Assembly: GCA_029552745.1 (NCBI GenBank)
Contig: JAKPDK010000184.1
Location: 434,001 to 498,000, forward strand
DNA: 64,000 nucleotides
Direction: 5' to 3'
Source of the DNA: Candidatus Hydrogenedentota bacterium
GTDB lineage: Bacteria; Hydrogenedentota; Hydrogenedentia; Hydrogenedentales; SLHB01
Program-made: the position numbers and the translations under genes
Shown: piece by piece, positions 43,565-52,514 of the stretch
How the letters are laid out: each line of letters begins with the position of its first letter
Numbering within the stretch: position 1 is the first letter of the stretch
Notes under the pieces: model-generated
The model's input: the letters and a program-made list of their open reading frames with translations, nothing else
The model's database searches: none
Told to the model about the DNA's origin: nothing

Positions 43565-43594
43565 AATATACCTTACGTTTACCCCATTAAGCAA
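43565..43594 (-). promoter_or_regulatory. Candidate promoter of the dtxR-feo operon
   Basis: On the minus strand TTGCTT (43594-43589), an 18-base spacer, and TATATT (43570-43565). The -10 matches five of six and the -35 three of six, so the -35 is weak. The expected start near 43558 would put the palindrome at about +6 to +23. Confidence 0.35.
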
Positions 43595-43906
43595 ATCGAC
43601 TGCGAAGACTTTCACAATTTCCCGATAAATCTCCACCGTTGTCGTATATTTTCAGGTTAGAGAATATATTCGTCTTATCATCAACCTCGATTTTCCTAAT
43701 AACAATAGGGTCGTGCCTTAAGGAACACGCTGCCCTTTTCCAAGTTTGCCGTTAAAGAAAATTTGCCGAAAACTCACAACCCGAGACGACTTCGTGCAGC
43801 TGATCCTTTGAAGGCTTTCTGCGATTATGTAAATGTGATGACATTTGCTATCATAGTGACTCGTTCAATCAATTCTTGCTGAGACATGAGTAAAGGAGAT
43901 TTGTTC
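43571..43906. other. Divergent spacer between dtxR and the CocE-like gene
   Basis: AT-rich, about 330 bases, with no supported gene and no repeat. Shared upstream region for two divergent transcription units. Confidence 0.55.
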
Positions 43907-45574
43907 ATGCGCTTCCAAAAATTTGTCCAATTCAATCTGCATCGTTTCATCCTCGTGAATCTAATTGCCATAACTATCGGGCTACTGCAATGCCAGCCAG
44001 CAGTCGCCGAAAAGGTGATGATTCCCATGCGAGATGGCGTCAAGCTGGCAGCGGACTACTATTTGCCTGCCGGCGAAGGCCCCTTCCCGGTGGTGTTGTC
44101 GCGTTCGGTGTATGGTCGAAACCCGGTGTTCGCGCCTATTTTCACGGGCATGGGAATGGTGTATATCGTACAAGATACCCGCGGCAGAGGCGACAGCGAA
44201 GGTAAGGACACCATGTTCGCCGACGATGGTTGGGGTGATCTTCAAGACGGTGCAGATACGGTGGCATGGATCTTGGAGCAGCCGTGGTGTAATGGGAAAA
44301 TAGGCACATTCGGCCCATCGGCGTTGAGCATTGTTCAGGTGCTCATGGCGCCAGCAACCCCGCGTCTGACGTGTCAAGTCATCTGGGTCGCGTCGTGCGA
44401 TTTCTACGGACAATTGAGCTATCAGGGCGGTGTGTGGCGCAAGGCACTCTGTGAAGATTGGCTAAATCAAGTGAAGAGCCCCCATATCATCGAGCTCTGG
44501 AAAAGCCATCCCACAAAAGACGATTTCTGGAAAAAGTTTGAAGCGTCTGCCCAGGCAAGTCGAGTCCATGCCCCGGCGCTTCACGTCGGTGGTTGGTGGG
44601 ACATTTTTCAACAGGGTACCATCGACAATTTCGTTACCCGACAAAACCAGGGTGGGGAAGGCGCAAAAGGCAATCAGCAGTTAATCTTGGGACCCTGGCT
44701 TCACGGCCCCGTTAAGAAACCCGGCGACCTTACCATGCCGGACAATTTCCAATACGACTTCACGGATCATTCCAAACGATTTTTTGAATATTGGTTAGCG
44801 GGTAAAGACAACGGGGTGATGAATGAACCGCCCGTTCGCTACTACACATTGGGCGATGTAAAAGACCCATCAGCCCCAGGAAATGAGTGGCGAACCGCAA
44901 CAACATGGCCTCCCTTTCCCACAGTAGCGACCCCATATTATCTGAAAGCCGACGGCTCTCTCGATACCGCAAAACCCACAGACGAAAAATCAAGTCTCAC
45001 GTTCAAGTATGACCCGGCAAATCCCTGCCCGACGAAAGGAGGCGCAGAACTGACGATACCTGCGGGTCCGTTTGATCAACGAGCCATTGGGGAACGCGCT
45101 GACGTTTTAAAGTTTGCTACCCCGGTGCTGGAACAACCGGTTGAAGTGACCGGACGAGTCAAAGTAAAGTTGTATGTATCTTCCGATGCACCCGACACAG
45201 ACTTTACCGCAAAATTGATTGATATTTATCCGGATGGTAGCGAGATTCTGATGTTAGACGGTATCCAGCGCGTAAAATATCGTAACGGTTTTGAAAAAGC
45301 CGAACCTCTGCCCATAGGCGAGATAGGCGAGATCGAAATTGACCTCTGGTCAATCAGCCTGATTTTCAACAAGGGACACCGGATTGGACTGCACATATCC
45401 AGCAGCAATTACCCCCGATTCGAGGTTAATCCCAACACGGGCGACGACTTCCCGCCCAAAGAAGGCGAAATGCGAGTTGCCCAGAATACCGTACATTTGA
45501 ATAGTCTCCGTCCTAGTGCCTTGATCTTGCCTATACCTGAAAAAGATGCCGAGCATGCCGCGGCGGAGAAGTAA
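43907..45574 (+). CDS. CocE/NonD-family alpha/beta hydrolase, exported
   Basis: Peptidase S15/CocE hydrolase of 555 residues. ATG at 43907 has AAAGGAGA 8 bases before and is followed by a signal peptide (NLIAITIGLLQCQPAVA). Typical blocks: PMRDGVKLAADYYLPAGEG, DTRGRGDSEG and a C-terminal jelly-roll XPP-C domain (ELTIPAGPFDQRA, ATPVLEQPVEVTGRVKVKLY). The nucleophile region reads FGPSALSIVQ where CocE usually has GxSYxG, so the catalytic Ser is probably in GPSAL, a variant. The acid and base are likely in 'DTDFTAKLIDIYPDG' and nearby His. Relatives are glutaryl-7-ACA acylase, cocaine esterase and X-Pro peptidases; the real substrate is unknown. Its stop overlaps the next gene by 29 bases. Confidence 0.8.
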   Translation: MRFQKFVQFNLHRFILVNLIAITIGLLQCQPAVAEKVMIPMRDGVKLAADYYLPAGEGPFPVVLSRSVYGRNPVFAPIFTGMGMVYIVQDTRGRGDSEGKDTMFADDGWGDLQDGADTVAWILEQPWCNGKIGTFGPSALSIVQVLMAPATPRLTCQVIWVASCDFYGQLSYQGGVWRKALCEDWLNQVKSPHIIELWKSHPTKDDFWKKFEASAQASRVHAPALHVGGWWDIFQQGTIDNFVTRQNQGGEGAKGNQQLILGPWLHGPVKKPGDLTMPDNFQYDFTDHSKRFFEYWLAGKDNGVMNEPPVRYYTLGDVKDPSAPGNEWRTATTWPPFPTVATPYYLKADGSLDTAKPTDEKSSLTFKYDPANPCPTKGGAELTIPAGPFDQRAIGERADVLKFATPVLEQPVEVTGRVKVKLYVSSDAPDTDFTAKLIDIYPDGSEILMLDGIQRVKYRNGFEKAEPLPIGEIGEIEIDLWSISLIFNKGHRIGLHISSSNYPRFEVNPNTGDDFPPKEGEMRVAQNTVHLNSLRPSALILPIPEKDAEHAAAEK

Positions 45575-46559
45575 TACACGAGACACATCGCGCGTCCACT
45601 CGAGAGAGAGCGGCTTCGCCCCCAAAATCCGTTGGGGCAAGTTTGACCCCATGCTCGACTACTGGGGCAGAGTCATTCCTCGATTCTATCGGTTAGAGAC
45701 CTTTGCGCAAGCGCTGGAAGGCGTCATCGCAACTCATGACCGTTTTTTCATTCCGAGCATTCAACAAGTGCTTGGACCTGCCCCAGTTGTCGCTCTCAAT
45801 ATAGAACTCTTTCAAGAAGGCGCCTACCAGTTGATCTTTCGTATCCGCGCCTTCAACCAAAAACGAAAAGAGGCGACCTTTGCACTGGTGGTAGCAAAAC
45901 AAGAAGGAGTGGTGAGCCGCACAGCCGAAACGGAACACCGAAACCTGACCCGACTGCACCGCCGTGCACCGGACATCGTTGTCAAACCCTATCTGGGAGG
46001 AATCGTTTTTCTCCCCGACCGACATGGCCGCCCCGAAAAAGGACGTAAACTCTACGTGTACCTCACCCAGTGGTTGACGGGATTCCATGAGCTTGGGATC
46101 GACCGTTCTCACCAGTTTTTCATCAACACGCGCACCCCTCACCTGTTTTCGAAAACCGAGACGGAAGAACTGAAGGCGCAAATCGTGGAGATTATCTTCC
46201 GTCTCTATGACCCCGAAAAGTGCTCCAGCATCGAGATGCCACAAATTGCCTCGGGCGACTTCGTCGTTACCCCCGCAAATCGGAAGCCGCTGAAACTCAA
46301 GCTCATCGCGTGTCGGCGCATCCTCTCTCGAGTGGAACCGGAAACCCTAATTGACCAAATTGTGCACACAGAATGGGATTGGGGCGGGCGACCGTTCCGG
46401 ATTGCACCTGAGGAACCTCAACATTGCGTAGAAGCCATGATTCGTGCTGTGGGAAAAGACCTTGCACGAGGTTGGCTCGAGCGCTACCGCGAATCCCTCA
46501 CTGCCGGTGCATATCCCGCATCGCCTTACGCCGAAGAGATCTGCCGAGCATCTCTTTGA
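45546..46559 (+). CDS. Unknown protein, possibly a degenerate kinase-fold (APH-like) protein
   Basis: A 337-residue cytoplasmic protein with no close family that I can name. The order of motifs suggests a kinase-like bilobed fold: a Lys in a beta strand (FALVVAKQEGVV), an alpha-C-type Glu (TAETEHRNLTRLHR), strand-hinge LYVYLTQWLTGFHEL, and much later ASGDFVVTPAN where aminoglycoside phosphotransferases have HGDxxxxN. The usual DxD/DFG metal motif is not clear (KLKLIACRRIL), so it may be inactive or divergent. This reading is inference. Its start overlaps the CocE gene (an ATG at 45555 is equally likely) and the gene ends just before the radical-SAM-like/GT2 gene, so the pair is probably one operon. 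Confidence 0.55.
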   Translation: MPSMPRRRSNTRDTSRVHSRESGFAPKIRWGKFDPMLDYWGRVIPRFYRLETFAQALEGVIATHDRFFIPSIQQVLGPAPVVALNIELFQEGAYQLIFRIRAFNQKRKEATFALVVAKQEGVVSRTAETEHRNLTRLHRRAPDIVVKPYLGGIVFLPDRHGRPEKGRKLYVYLTQWLTGFHELGIDRSHQFFINTRTPHLFSKTETEELKAQIVEIIFRLYDPEKCSSIEMPQIASGDFVVTPANRKPLKLKLIACRRILSRVEPETLIDQIVHTEWDWGGRPFRIAPEEPQHCVEAMIRAVGKDLARGWLERYRESLTAGAYPASPYAEEICRASL

Positions 46560-46614
46560 AACGTCTTCACCTTCCGGCTATAGTCAAAATCATGGCATAC
46601 GCGGAGGTAACAAC

Positions 46615-48942
46615 GTGATTCAGCCTTACCCCGAACTGAACCCAGCACCCACACGTGGGATCGTCTGTACGTATAACAGCAACGATAACCTCTTGGCTCC
46701 CTCTGATGTCGAACGCTGGATCCGTCTGACCAGACTGGCTTTCAAGACTGCCAAAATAGATGTGGTAGTCAATACCGTCTCTGCCCCGTGGGTGAACCGA
46801 TGGCTCCTCTTCGCTGAATCGTTGGACGTTCGCCTGTCGGTACGCACCCACAGCGAGGAGTGTCTTCAGCATGTCCCGACGTGGGCGAAGCGGGGCTTGT
46901 TGGATGTTCTGCTCGTTCTCGAAAATAACCGTTGGGAAAATGCCTTGCCGAGATTGGAACACTGGAAGAAAGCCGAAGTTCCCCTCCGAATTGAATGGGT
47001 AGTGCGCAGTTGCGGCCGAAGCCGCTGGCAGGAAGCGCTCTCCCGATTCCGAGATTATAACGTGCGGCGCGTTGATATAGTTCTCACAGACCCTCTAATA
47101 GCCCCACACGCTCAAATGGCTTCTCCTGCGCCCCTGGTTCCCGAGATCTTCCAAGAAGCCACAGAGTTTGCCGAAGCGTTGCACACCACCGAAATCGAAT
47201 GCAATCTCCTGGATATCCCGTTTTGTGCCGTTGGTGAAGCCTCACGCCCGTTTGTCGTAAATTCCCCCCAGCGTATTTTGGAACACGGGTTTTATGAACA
47301 AGCGTCCCATGCCCTCGCAGTTAAAATCTTCAACATGGGGACTTTGCGCGCCCGTCTCGTTTTGCAAATGCTTCTGGGACAATACGCCTCTTATGGCGAT
47401 CCTATCGATCGGAAGCTTCTACCATGGATTTTGGATCATCCTTGGATTCGCGCCCGCGTCCTGGCGGCGAAAAAGCTTAGCCGTCTCCTGCCATGGTTTT
47501 CAAAGTCACAGGAGCCAGTTCCCCCGGCTGCTTCTGCGCCACGTACCAAGACAACATTGCCGGAGGAATGCCGGCTCTGTGCCCTTCGGCGTATCTGTGA
47601 CCACGCCGATACACTTCCCAGAACGGTCCGATTTGAGAGACGCACCGTACAAGGAGAACGGGTTGTTGACCCTCTAACGTACAGGACGAGAAGAATTGTT
47701 TATCAAGATGCAGTTGACCAAGAACGTCAGAAAACGGTCACGCATTACAAAGACCTGGTGGAAGAAGCCCGTCGTGTCATATCTAGTAGACCGCCGGACA
47801 TCCAAGTGGGATCCTTGGATTACCGTATTGAAGGGCACTGGGCGTTACAACTACCCGACAGCGTCCGCTGGTTTTCGATAAGTCACACGGAAAAAACCTC
47901 GACGCCTTTGGCACGCCTCCAACCCCCTTTTACTTTGACGGCAAGTTTCGGCAGCGGTATCGCCGACTTTATTGGTTTCAGTTTTGGCAGACACCGTAAG
48001 ATCCTTACCCCCATGACGGCTTTTTCTCACCAGTTGACCTTGCATGTGGCGAAAGATGGTCGCTATGTGTTTCTACGCGACAACATTCCCGTGTCACCAA
48101 CAATCTTCAGCGGTCTCTATTACGTGCCGGAACGTCTGAATGGCGTGCTGGAACCTGCCCTGTCCATTTGGAATATCGATGACGTCATCGGCACGCAGGG
48201 GATTGGAATCTGGGTATCGTCACAGAACCTTCCCGCGCCAAACACAGTCAAATATAGCGTCATCATCGTATGCGCGCGGTACGCCCGCCGTCTTCAAGCT
48301 GCATTACTGAATCTCGCCCATCAACAAGGAATACCTCTCAATGCCATTGAGGTGATCGTGGCTTATATCCCAGGTTTAGACGCCGTAGAAGACGTACTCA
48401 ATAGCATAGAAAAAGTCTGCCCCTCGCTCCGAATCGTACGCGCCCCGTTTTCCTCTGAAGATGCCGCCGCCAAGGGCTTCCTGATCAACGAGTCCGTGAA
48501 GATGGCTTCCGGCGAATGGATCGTACTGCTTGATGCCGATATCTTGTTGCCGCCCACCTGGTTTGCCGCGATGGAAAACGTGCCGGAAAATGTGTCTTTT
48601 GTCATTCCTGACGGACGGAAGATGCTATCCCCAGATATCACAGCTCGCATCCTCCTCGGATTCATTCATCCCTGGATGGAATGGGAAAGTTTGATAAATG
48701 CCCAAGGAGAATATCGGCGGGTAGAAGTCGACGGTACTCCTATCGGGTACTGTCAGTGCGTGCGGAAACATTGCTTCGATCAGGTGCAATATGAAGAAAT
48801 GCAACATTTCGAAGGAGCGGACTGGCGCTTCGGCAAAGAGATCCGGGAAAAATTCGGCAGGGAATTGCGTTTGAGCGGTATTCCTGTAATCCATTTAGAC
48901 CATGGGGGCAGCCACTGGTACGGATCAGCTACCCATTGGTAA
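46615..48942 (+). CDS. Fusion of a degenerate radical-SAM-like barrel with a family 2 glycosyltransferase
   Basis: A 775-residue protein starting at a GTG with GGAGGT six bases before it. Residues 1-330 look like a radical-SAM-type TIM barrel (VCTYNSNDNLLAPSDVERWI, LLDVLLVLENNRWENALPRL) with the recurring 'IECNLLDIPFCAVGE' and a SPASM-like Cys group CRLCALRRICDH (C-x2-C-x5-C), but without the defining CX3CX2C that binds the SAM cluster. Residues 330-540 are of unknown fold. From about 545 a GT-A domain follows (YSVIIVCARYARRLQAALLN, MASGEWIVLLDADILLPPTW) with the metal-binding DAD. Such a fusion is not known to me. Function unknown; modification of a surface polymer is possible. The upstream partner may be kinase-like. 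Confidence 0.75.
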   Translation: MIQPYPELNPAPTRGIVCTYNSNDNLLAPSDVERWIRLTRLAFKTAKIDVVVNTVSAPWVNRWLLFAESLDVRLSVRTHSEECLQHVPTWAKRGLLDVLLVLENNRWENALPRLEHWKKAEVPLRIEWVVRSCGRSRWQEALSRFRDYNVRRVDIVLTDPLIAPHAQMASPAPLVPEIFQEATEFAEALHTTEIECNLLDIPFCAVGEASRPFVVNSPQRILEHGFYEQASHALAVKIFNMGTLRARLVLQMLLGQYASYGDPIDRKLLPWILDHPWIRARVLAAKKLSRLLPWFSKSQEPVPPAASAPRTKTTLPEECRLCALRRICDHADTLPRTVRFERRTVQGERVVDPLTYRTRRIVYQDAVDQERQKTVTHYKDLVEEARRVISSRPPDIQVGSLDYRIEGHWALQLPDSVRWFSISHTEKTSTPLARLQPPFTLTASFGSGIADFIGFSFGRHRKILTPMTAFSHQLTLHVAKDGRYVFLRDNIPVSPTIFSGLYYVPERLNGVLEPALSIWNIDDVIGTQGIGIWVSSQNLPAPNTVKYSVIIVCARYARRLQAALLNLAHQQGIPLNAIEVIVAYIPGLDAVEDVLNSIEKVCPSLRIVRAPFSSEDAAAKGFLINESVKMASGEWIVLLDADILLPPTWFAAMENVPENVSFVIPDGRKMLSPDITARILLGFIHPWMEWESLINAQGEYRRVEVDGTPIGYCQCVRKHCFDQVQYEEMQHFEGADWRFGKEIREKFGRELRLSGIPVIHLDHGGSHWYGSATHW

Positions 48943-48996
48943 TATATGTCGCAAACGTAATGAAAATCCCGTTACTGTGTTGGAAATAGATCGTAG

Positions 48997-49824
48997 ATGC
49001 TGAGTAGGTTTTTCACGCGAAACGAACAATTTGTCTTGATCGCGCTCGCCGGAGCCCTATCGCTCGGAGCAATCACCTTGCACTGGCTATCCACCCGCCC
49101 ACATCACACACAACAAAACGTAGCGTCTTTCTATGAGTCAAGCCCTAACACATCTCACACGGAAAGCGCGCATCTGAATCTTCCAGCTCGATCGCAAAAT
49201 GCCAATGCCCTTCTACAAACTTCGGACACCGCCGCACAAACGCCACCTATTACGGGGGAACAACAAAGTCCCTTACCATACAAGCCCGAAAAACCCAAGA
49301 TTCGCGTCGCTGTCATGGGTTGGGTCGTAAGACCCGGCGCCTATGAATTCGCCGAGGGGGACCGGGTCGACGACGCCATCCTGCGTGCGGGGGGAGTAAA
49401 AGAAGGTGCCGACATAAACGATATCAACCTCGCCGCGCCCCTGATCGACGGGTCTACATTAATCATACCCCGGGGACCCACCGCCCGCATCGCCCAAGGC
49501 AGACTTGTCGTGCGCGGGCCGGACACTTCCAATCGTCTTCGAAATCCACCGCAGTACACCGTCTCCGGATGGCGCGCCCTTTCAAATCCTCCTGCAGAAA
49601 ACTCACCGGAGCCGCATACGTCAAGCACACCCGACCCCCTTGACCTAAACTCGGCTACGCTCGAACAACTCGTTTCCCTTCCGACTATCGGGCCAGTCCT
49701 CGCACAACGAATCATAGATGCTCGTCAAACTCGACCTTTTTCCTCTGTGGACGATCTTAGTCGAGTCAAAGGAATCGGGGAAAAGACACTCGAAAAACTA
49801 AAGCCTTTCGTTACCGTGAAATAG
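48997..49824 (+). CDS. comEA: ComEA-like DNA-uptake protein with SLBB and HhH domains
   Basis: A membrane-anchored 275-residue protein. Residues 10-30 are a single hydrophobic span (FVLIALAGALSLGAITLHWL). Residues about 100-160 form an SLBB-type domain (IRVAVMGWVVRPGAYEFAEG, DINLAAPLIDGSTLIIPRGP). The C-terminal 60 residues carry the double helix-hairpin-helix of ComEA (LDLNSATLEQLVSLPTIGPV, then SRVKGIGEKTLEKLKPFV), which binds double-stranded DNA during natural transformation. ComEA usually lacks such a long Pro/Ser-rich linker, which is seen here between the two domains. No other com genes are nearby. A DNA-repair or membrane-anchoring role cannot be excluded. Confidence 0.85.
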   Translation: MLSRFFTRNEQFVLIALAGALSLGAITLHWLSTRPHHTQQNVASFYESSPNTSHTESAHLNLPARSQNANALLQTSDTAAQTPPITGEQQSPLPYKPEKPKIRVAVMGWVVRPGAYEFAEGDRVDDAILRAGGVKEGADINDINLAAPLIDGSTLIIPRGPTARIAQGRLVVRGPDTSNRLRNPPQYTVSGWRALSNPPAENSPEPHTSSTPDPLDLNSATLEQLVSLPTIGPVLAQRIIDARQTRPFSSVDDLSRVKGIGEKTLEKLKPFVTVK

Positions 49825-49857
49825 CGGTGCGCGTTTCGTGTAAAACAATTTCTACCT

Positions 49858-49874
49858 TTTGCGGTAAGCGCAAA
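49858..49874. terminator. Weak bidirectional hairpin between convergent genes
   Basis: TTTGCG (49858-49863) and CGCAAA (49869-49874) form a six-base stem with a five-base loop between comEA and the methyltransferase gene. No strong U-tract; low confidence. Confidence 0.25.
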
Positions 49875-49878
49875 CCGG

Positions 49879-50595
49879 TCAGGTGTCACTTTCCGCTTTG
49901 ACCGCTGCCACCAATATGAACTGATAGTTGTCTAGCCCACCAAACGGCTCACTTTGCACATGGAGTAACCCTACTTCTTGACACAAGTCCTCTAATTTCA
50001 AGTTGGCGAGTTCCGGACGATGTTCCGGAAACAGTTCCCCGACTAAGTCAAACGGTGCAACACCCCAAAATATCCCGGATACAATAAGAGCGTCTTTCAT
50101 GCGCTTTAACAAGGCGCGCGGATCGGGAACGTGTTCCAATACATGCTGACAAGAAATCATCGCGTAATAATTTGGACGGTTCAATGCCGTTTCTGGATCG
50201 ACTACTTCGATCGCCTCGGAAAAACCACGACGGGCTACCCGAAAACGCAAAAATGCTTCGTTATTCTTGTTGATGTCACACGCCGTGACGAGTAACCCTT
50301 TCTGAGCGAGCATCAGCGCAAATGTGCCAATCCCGCAACCATAATCCAAAACGCGCTTGCTCTTGTCCTTCATTAAACGTGCCATGAGACCCGCTAATGA
50401 ATCTAACAGCGGACTCTCATCGTAATTAGCAAGCTCAAAGAGATAGGCATCCGTCTCCCGATACCACCGCTCCTCATCGGGTTCCTTCCGAAAAGACTCC
50501 GCCGTACCGCCAATCCCCGCGTCAAGTCGGAGCCAAACCTCCTCCTCAGGCAACCCAGTGAACGCGCAAAGCTCCTCTATCACAGGAATGTTCAT
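49879..50595 (-). CDS. Class I SAM-dependent methyltransferase
   Basis: A 238-residue Rossmann-type methyltransferase. The SAM-binding motif I is VLDYGCGIGTFALMLAQKG (about 85-103), the acidic residue after strand 2 is in TACDINKNNEAF, and motif IV-like ISCQHVLEHVPDPRALLKRM follows. Residues 1-60 form a variable region probably involved in substrate choice. The methyl acceptor is not identifiable; such proteins often modify sugars, quinones or small molecules. It converges with comEA. The upstream region (50596-51638) is repeat rich. Confidence 0.88.
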   Translation of the reverse strand: MNIPVIEELCAFTGLPEEEVWLRLDAGIGGTAESFRKEPDEERWYRETDAYLFELANYDESPLLDSLAGLMARLMKDKSKRVLDYGCGIGTFALMLAQKGLLVTACDINKNNEAFLRFRVARRGFSEAIEVVDPETALNRPNYYAMISCQHVLEHVPDPRALLKRMKDALIVSGIFWGVAPFDLVGELFPEHRPELANLKLEDLCQEVGLLHVQSEPFGGLDNYQFILVAAVKAESDT

Positions 50596-51078
50596 ACCCA
50601 GTTCCTCTTAACTCAAGAAAAATTAGGTGGAACGCACCTGCTTACTTCCTATTTCTTTTCACAACACTGGAACCGCAACATAGTAGAACAGAGTACAAGT
50701 TCTCTTCCATTCCCGTCTGGTTTTCATATCTTGGAAATGCGCGTTTCCTCCCGACTCATTGGCACGGGCGCGGCGCTGACGCGCCCTGCCATGTCCTCAC
50801 CATAGACAACGCCGTTCCGCACGTTGCCCTCACTGTCATCGTGAGGAGCCCCGAAGAGGCGACGCGGCAATCCCCCTCGTGGCTCGGAAGATAACCACCC
50901 GAGGTGACACAGGCATTCTTGCCTGTGGTGCAATTCGCCTGGGGTATGCGCGAATAACCTTAACCTTGCCCTGCGCTTTCTTGCGCTGTGCCCCCTTGTC
51001 ATTGCGACGACTGCCATCAGGCACGACGTCCTCTTGCCCTACGTCTGCAGGTCGTCATTGCGAAGATCCCTGAAAGGG

Positions 51079-51242
51079 CGACGTGGCAATCCCCTCGGGA
51101 ATGAGGGGATGACCATGCCCGAGGTCTTCTTGCGCTGCGCGGTTGAGGGGATTGCTTCGTCGCTTCGGGGACTCCGCGCCTTGCAGTGACAGTCCGGGGC
51201 GGCGGGGTAAGAGAAGAAGGGCGAGTCATGCCTCGCCCCTAC
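51079..51242. repeat. Direct repeat, copy 1 of a 164-bp duplication
   Basis: Identical to 51325-51488 except for one base (GTAAGAGAAG here, GTAAAAGAAG there). The offset is 246 bases. The near identity, compared with the diverged copies elsewhere, marks a recent local duplication of part of the repeat cluster. Confidence 0.9.
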
Positions 51243-51324
51243 ATGGGATGGCAGGGAGGGGGTTTACCCAAGACCGCCTGGTTTGGAATCCCACTGCTGT
51301 CATTGCGAGGAGTGCCGATAGGCA

Positions 51325-51488
51325 CGACGTGGCAATCCCCTCGGGAATGAGGGGATGACCATGCCCGAGGTCTTCTTGCGCTGCGCGGTTGAGGGGATTG
51401 CTTCGTCGCTTCGGGGACTCCGCGCCTTGCAGTGACAGTCCGGGGCGGCGGGGTAAAAGAAGAAGGGCGAGTCATGCCTCGCCCCTAC
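51325..51488. repeat. Direct repeat, copy 2 of the 164-bp duplication
   Basis: Partner of 51079-51242. One mismatch in 164 bases. The 82 bases between the copies contain another core unit (CTGTCATTGCGAGGAGTGCC at about 51297). Confidence 0.9.
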
Positions 51489-51602
51489 GGGGGATGGAAT
51501 GGTTCAGCCGGTGCCTTTGAGTTTTGTGTTTCCTGCTCTGTCATTGTGTCGAGTGCTGTTAGGATTGAAAGATTCCGCTTATCGAAAAGTGATAAACTGT
51601 GC

Positions 51603-51608
51603 TATATT
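51603..51608 (+). promoter_or_regulatory. -10-like TATATT upstream of the DUF1080 lipoprotein gene
   Basis: TATATT (51603-51608) lies 30 bases before the start codon at 51639. The hexamer at 18 bases upstream, TTATCG (51579-51584), is a poor -35. An imperfect inverted repeat, TTATCGAAAAGTGATAA (51579-51595), overlaps it. Confidence 0.3.
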
Positions 51609-51638
51609 GGATGCAACATCAAATGGAGGAGTCGGAAC

Positions 51639-52463
51639 ATGAATACGCTGACGAGATTCGGTCTGCTGTGTAGTTTGATGGTAATAGCCTCGGTGGCATG
51701 GTTTGGTTGCGGGAGCAAATTGGCGGAACAACCCCCTACACCCGCGCAGCCGGCAGAGACCCCAGCCGCGGCACAACCTGCCTCTCCCGCCGCCGCTGAA
51801 GTTGCAGCCCCTTCGGGTAACGTCGGCGAAGAGGAAAAGGCATCGGTGGCTGTGGAACAGGCACAACCGTCCGAGGAAAAGGGTGAAGAAGAGATTGCTT
51901 CGACGTCTCAGGAGACGGAGTGGGTCTCGTTGTTTAACGGCGAAGATTTGACGGGTTGGCGAAACGCACGCGACCCAAGTGGTGACATCACTTGGACAGT
52001 TGAGGACGGCGCTATGACCAATGTGGAGCACGGTCATGACATTGCCACCGTGGACTTTTTCAAAGATTTCGATTTGCGGTTGGAGTACAAGACCGTTCCC
52101 GGTGGGAATAGCGGCGTTTATTTACGGGGACGCATTGAGATTCAGGTGCTCGACAGTTTTAACGAACCGGAACCGGGCACGGGCAGTGATGGGGCGGTGT
52201 ACGGACAATTTCCGCCGTTGGTCAAAGCGTCCAAACCTGCTGGCGAATGGAACCTGCTGGAAGTAACTTTGATAGGGAATAAGTTAACAGCAAAACTCAA
52301 CGGACAGGTGATCCACGACAACCGTGAAATTACGCAAGTTACCGGGGGCGCCTTGCCGGGCGGCGTCGAAGACCCGGGTCCCCTGATGCTTCAAGGCGAT
52401 CACGGCAAGGTCTGGTATCGTCACATCGAAATTCGTCCCATTGCGACGCGCGCCGCGGAGTAA
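51639..52463 (+). CDS. Secreted DUF1080 (3-keto-disaccharide-hydrolase-like) lipoprotein
   Basis: A 274-residue protein. Signal peptide with lipobox VAWFGC (lipidated Cys about residue 25), then a 60-residue Pro/Ala/Glu-rich linker, and a C-terminal DUF1080 domain (PF06439): EWVSLFNGEDLTGWRNARDP, TWTVEDGAMTN, LRLEYKTVPGGNSGVYLRGR and LMLQGDHGKVWYRHIEI are the conserved segments of the 3-keto-glucoside/disaccharide hydrolase family, a concanavalin-like fold. The ATG at 51639 has GGAGGA eight bases upstream; the frame extends back to 51432 through the repeat, which I discount. It is followed by the GH99-like gene, 51 bases later, and is probably cotranscribed. Confidence 0.88.
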   Translation: MNTLTRFGLLCSLMVIASVAWFGCGSKLAEQPPTPAQPAETPAAAQPASPAAAEVAAPSGNVGEEEKASVAVEQAQPSEEKGEEEIASTSQETEWVSLFNGEDLTGWRNARDPSGDITWTVEDGAMTNVEHGHDIATVDFFKDFDLRLEYKTVPGGNSGVYLRGRIEIQVLDSFNEPEPGTGSDGAVYGQFPPLVKASKPAGEWNLLEVTLIGNKLTAKLNGQVIHDNREITQVTGGALPGGVEDPGPLMLQGDHGKVWYRHIEIRPIATRAAE

Positions 52464-52514
52464 ACCTTATTTTTGTTTGGTCGTGTTTGTCTGTTGCCGG
52501 GAAAGGAGGGAGTG

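Larger units (their letters stand above)
50829..51488. repeat. Array of REP-like repeat cores (cluster E)
   Basis: Units of CTGTCATTGCGAGGAGTGCC, GACGTGGCAATCCCCTCGG, GAGGGGATTGCTTCGTCGCT and CAGTGACAGTCCGGGGCGG recur in both orientations. Small palindromes of the form GGGCGAGTCATGCCTCGCCC (51219-51238 and 51465-51484) are embedded. The region ends about 150 bases upstream of the DUF1080 lipoprotein gene. Confidence 0.8.
50596..51638. other. Repeat-rich intergenic region E
   Basis: More than a kilobase with no supported gene. It contains at least four decayed or intact copies of the interspersed repeat core (about 50829-51488), including a 164-bp near-exact duplication. Frames of 60-100 codons on both strands here match the repeat and share translated segments with one another. 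Confidence 0.75.

Noticed and set aside
50724-51475. ORFs encoding Arg/Ser-rich peptides on both strands
   Set aside because: They are translations of the repeat array; two of them share a long identical segment only because of the 164-bp duplication.
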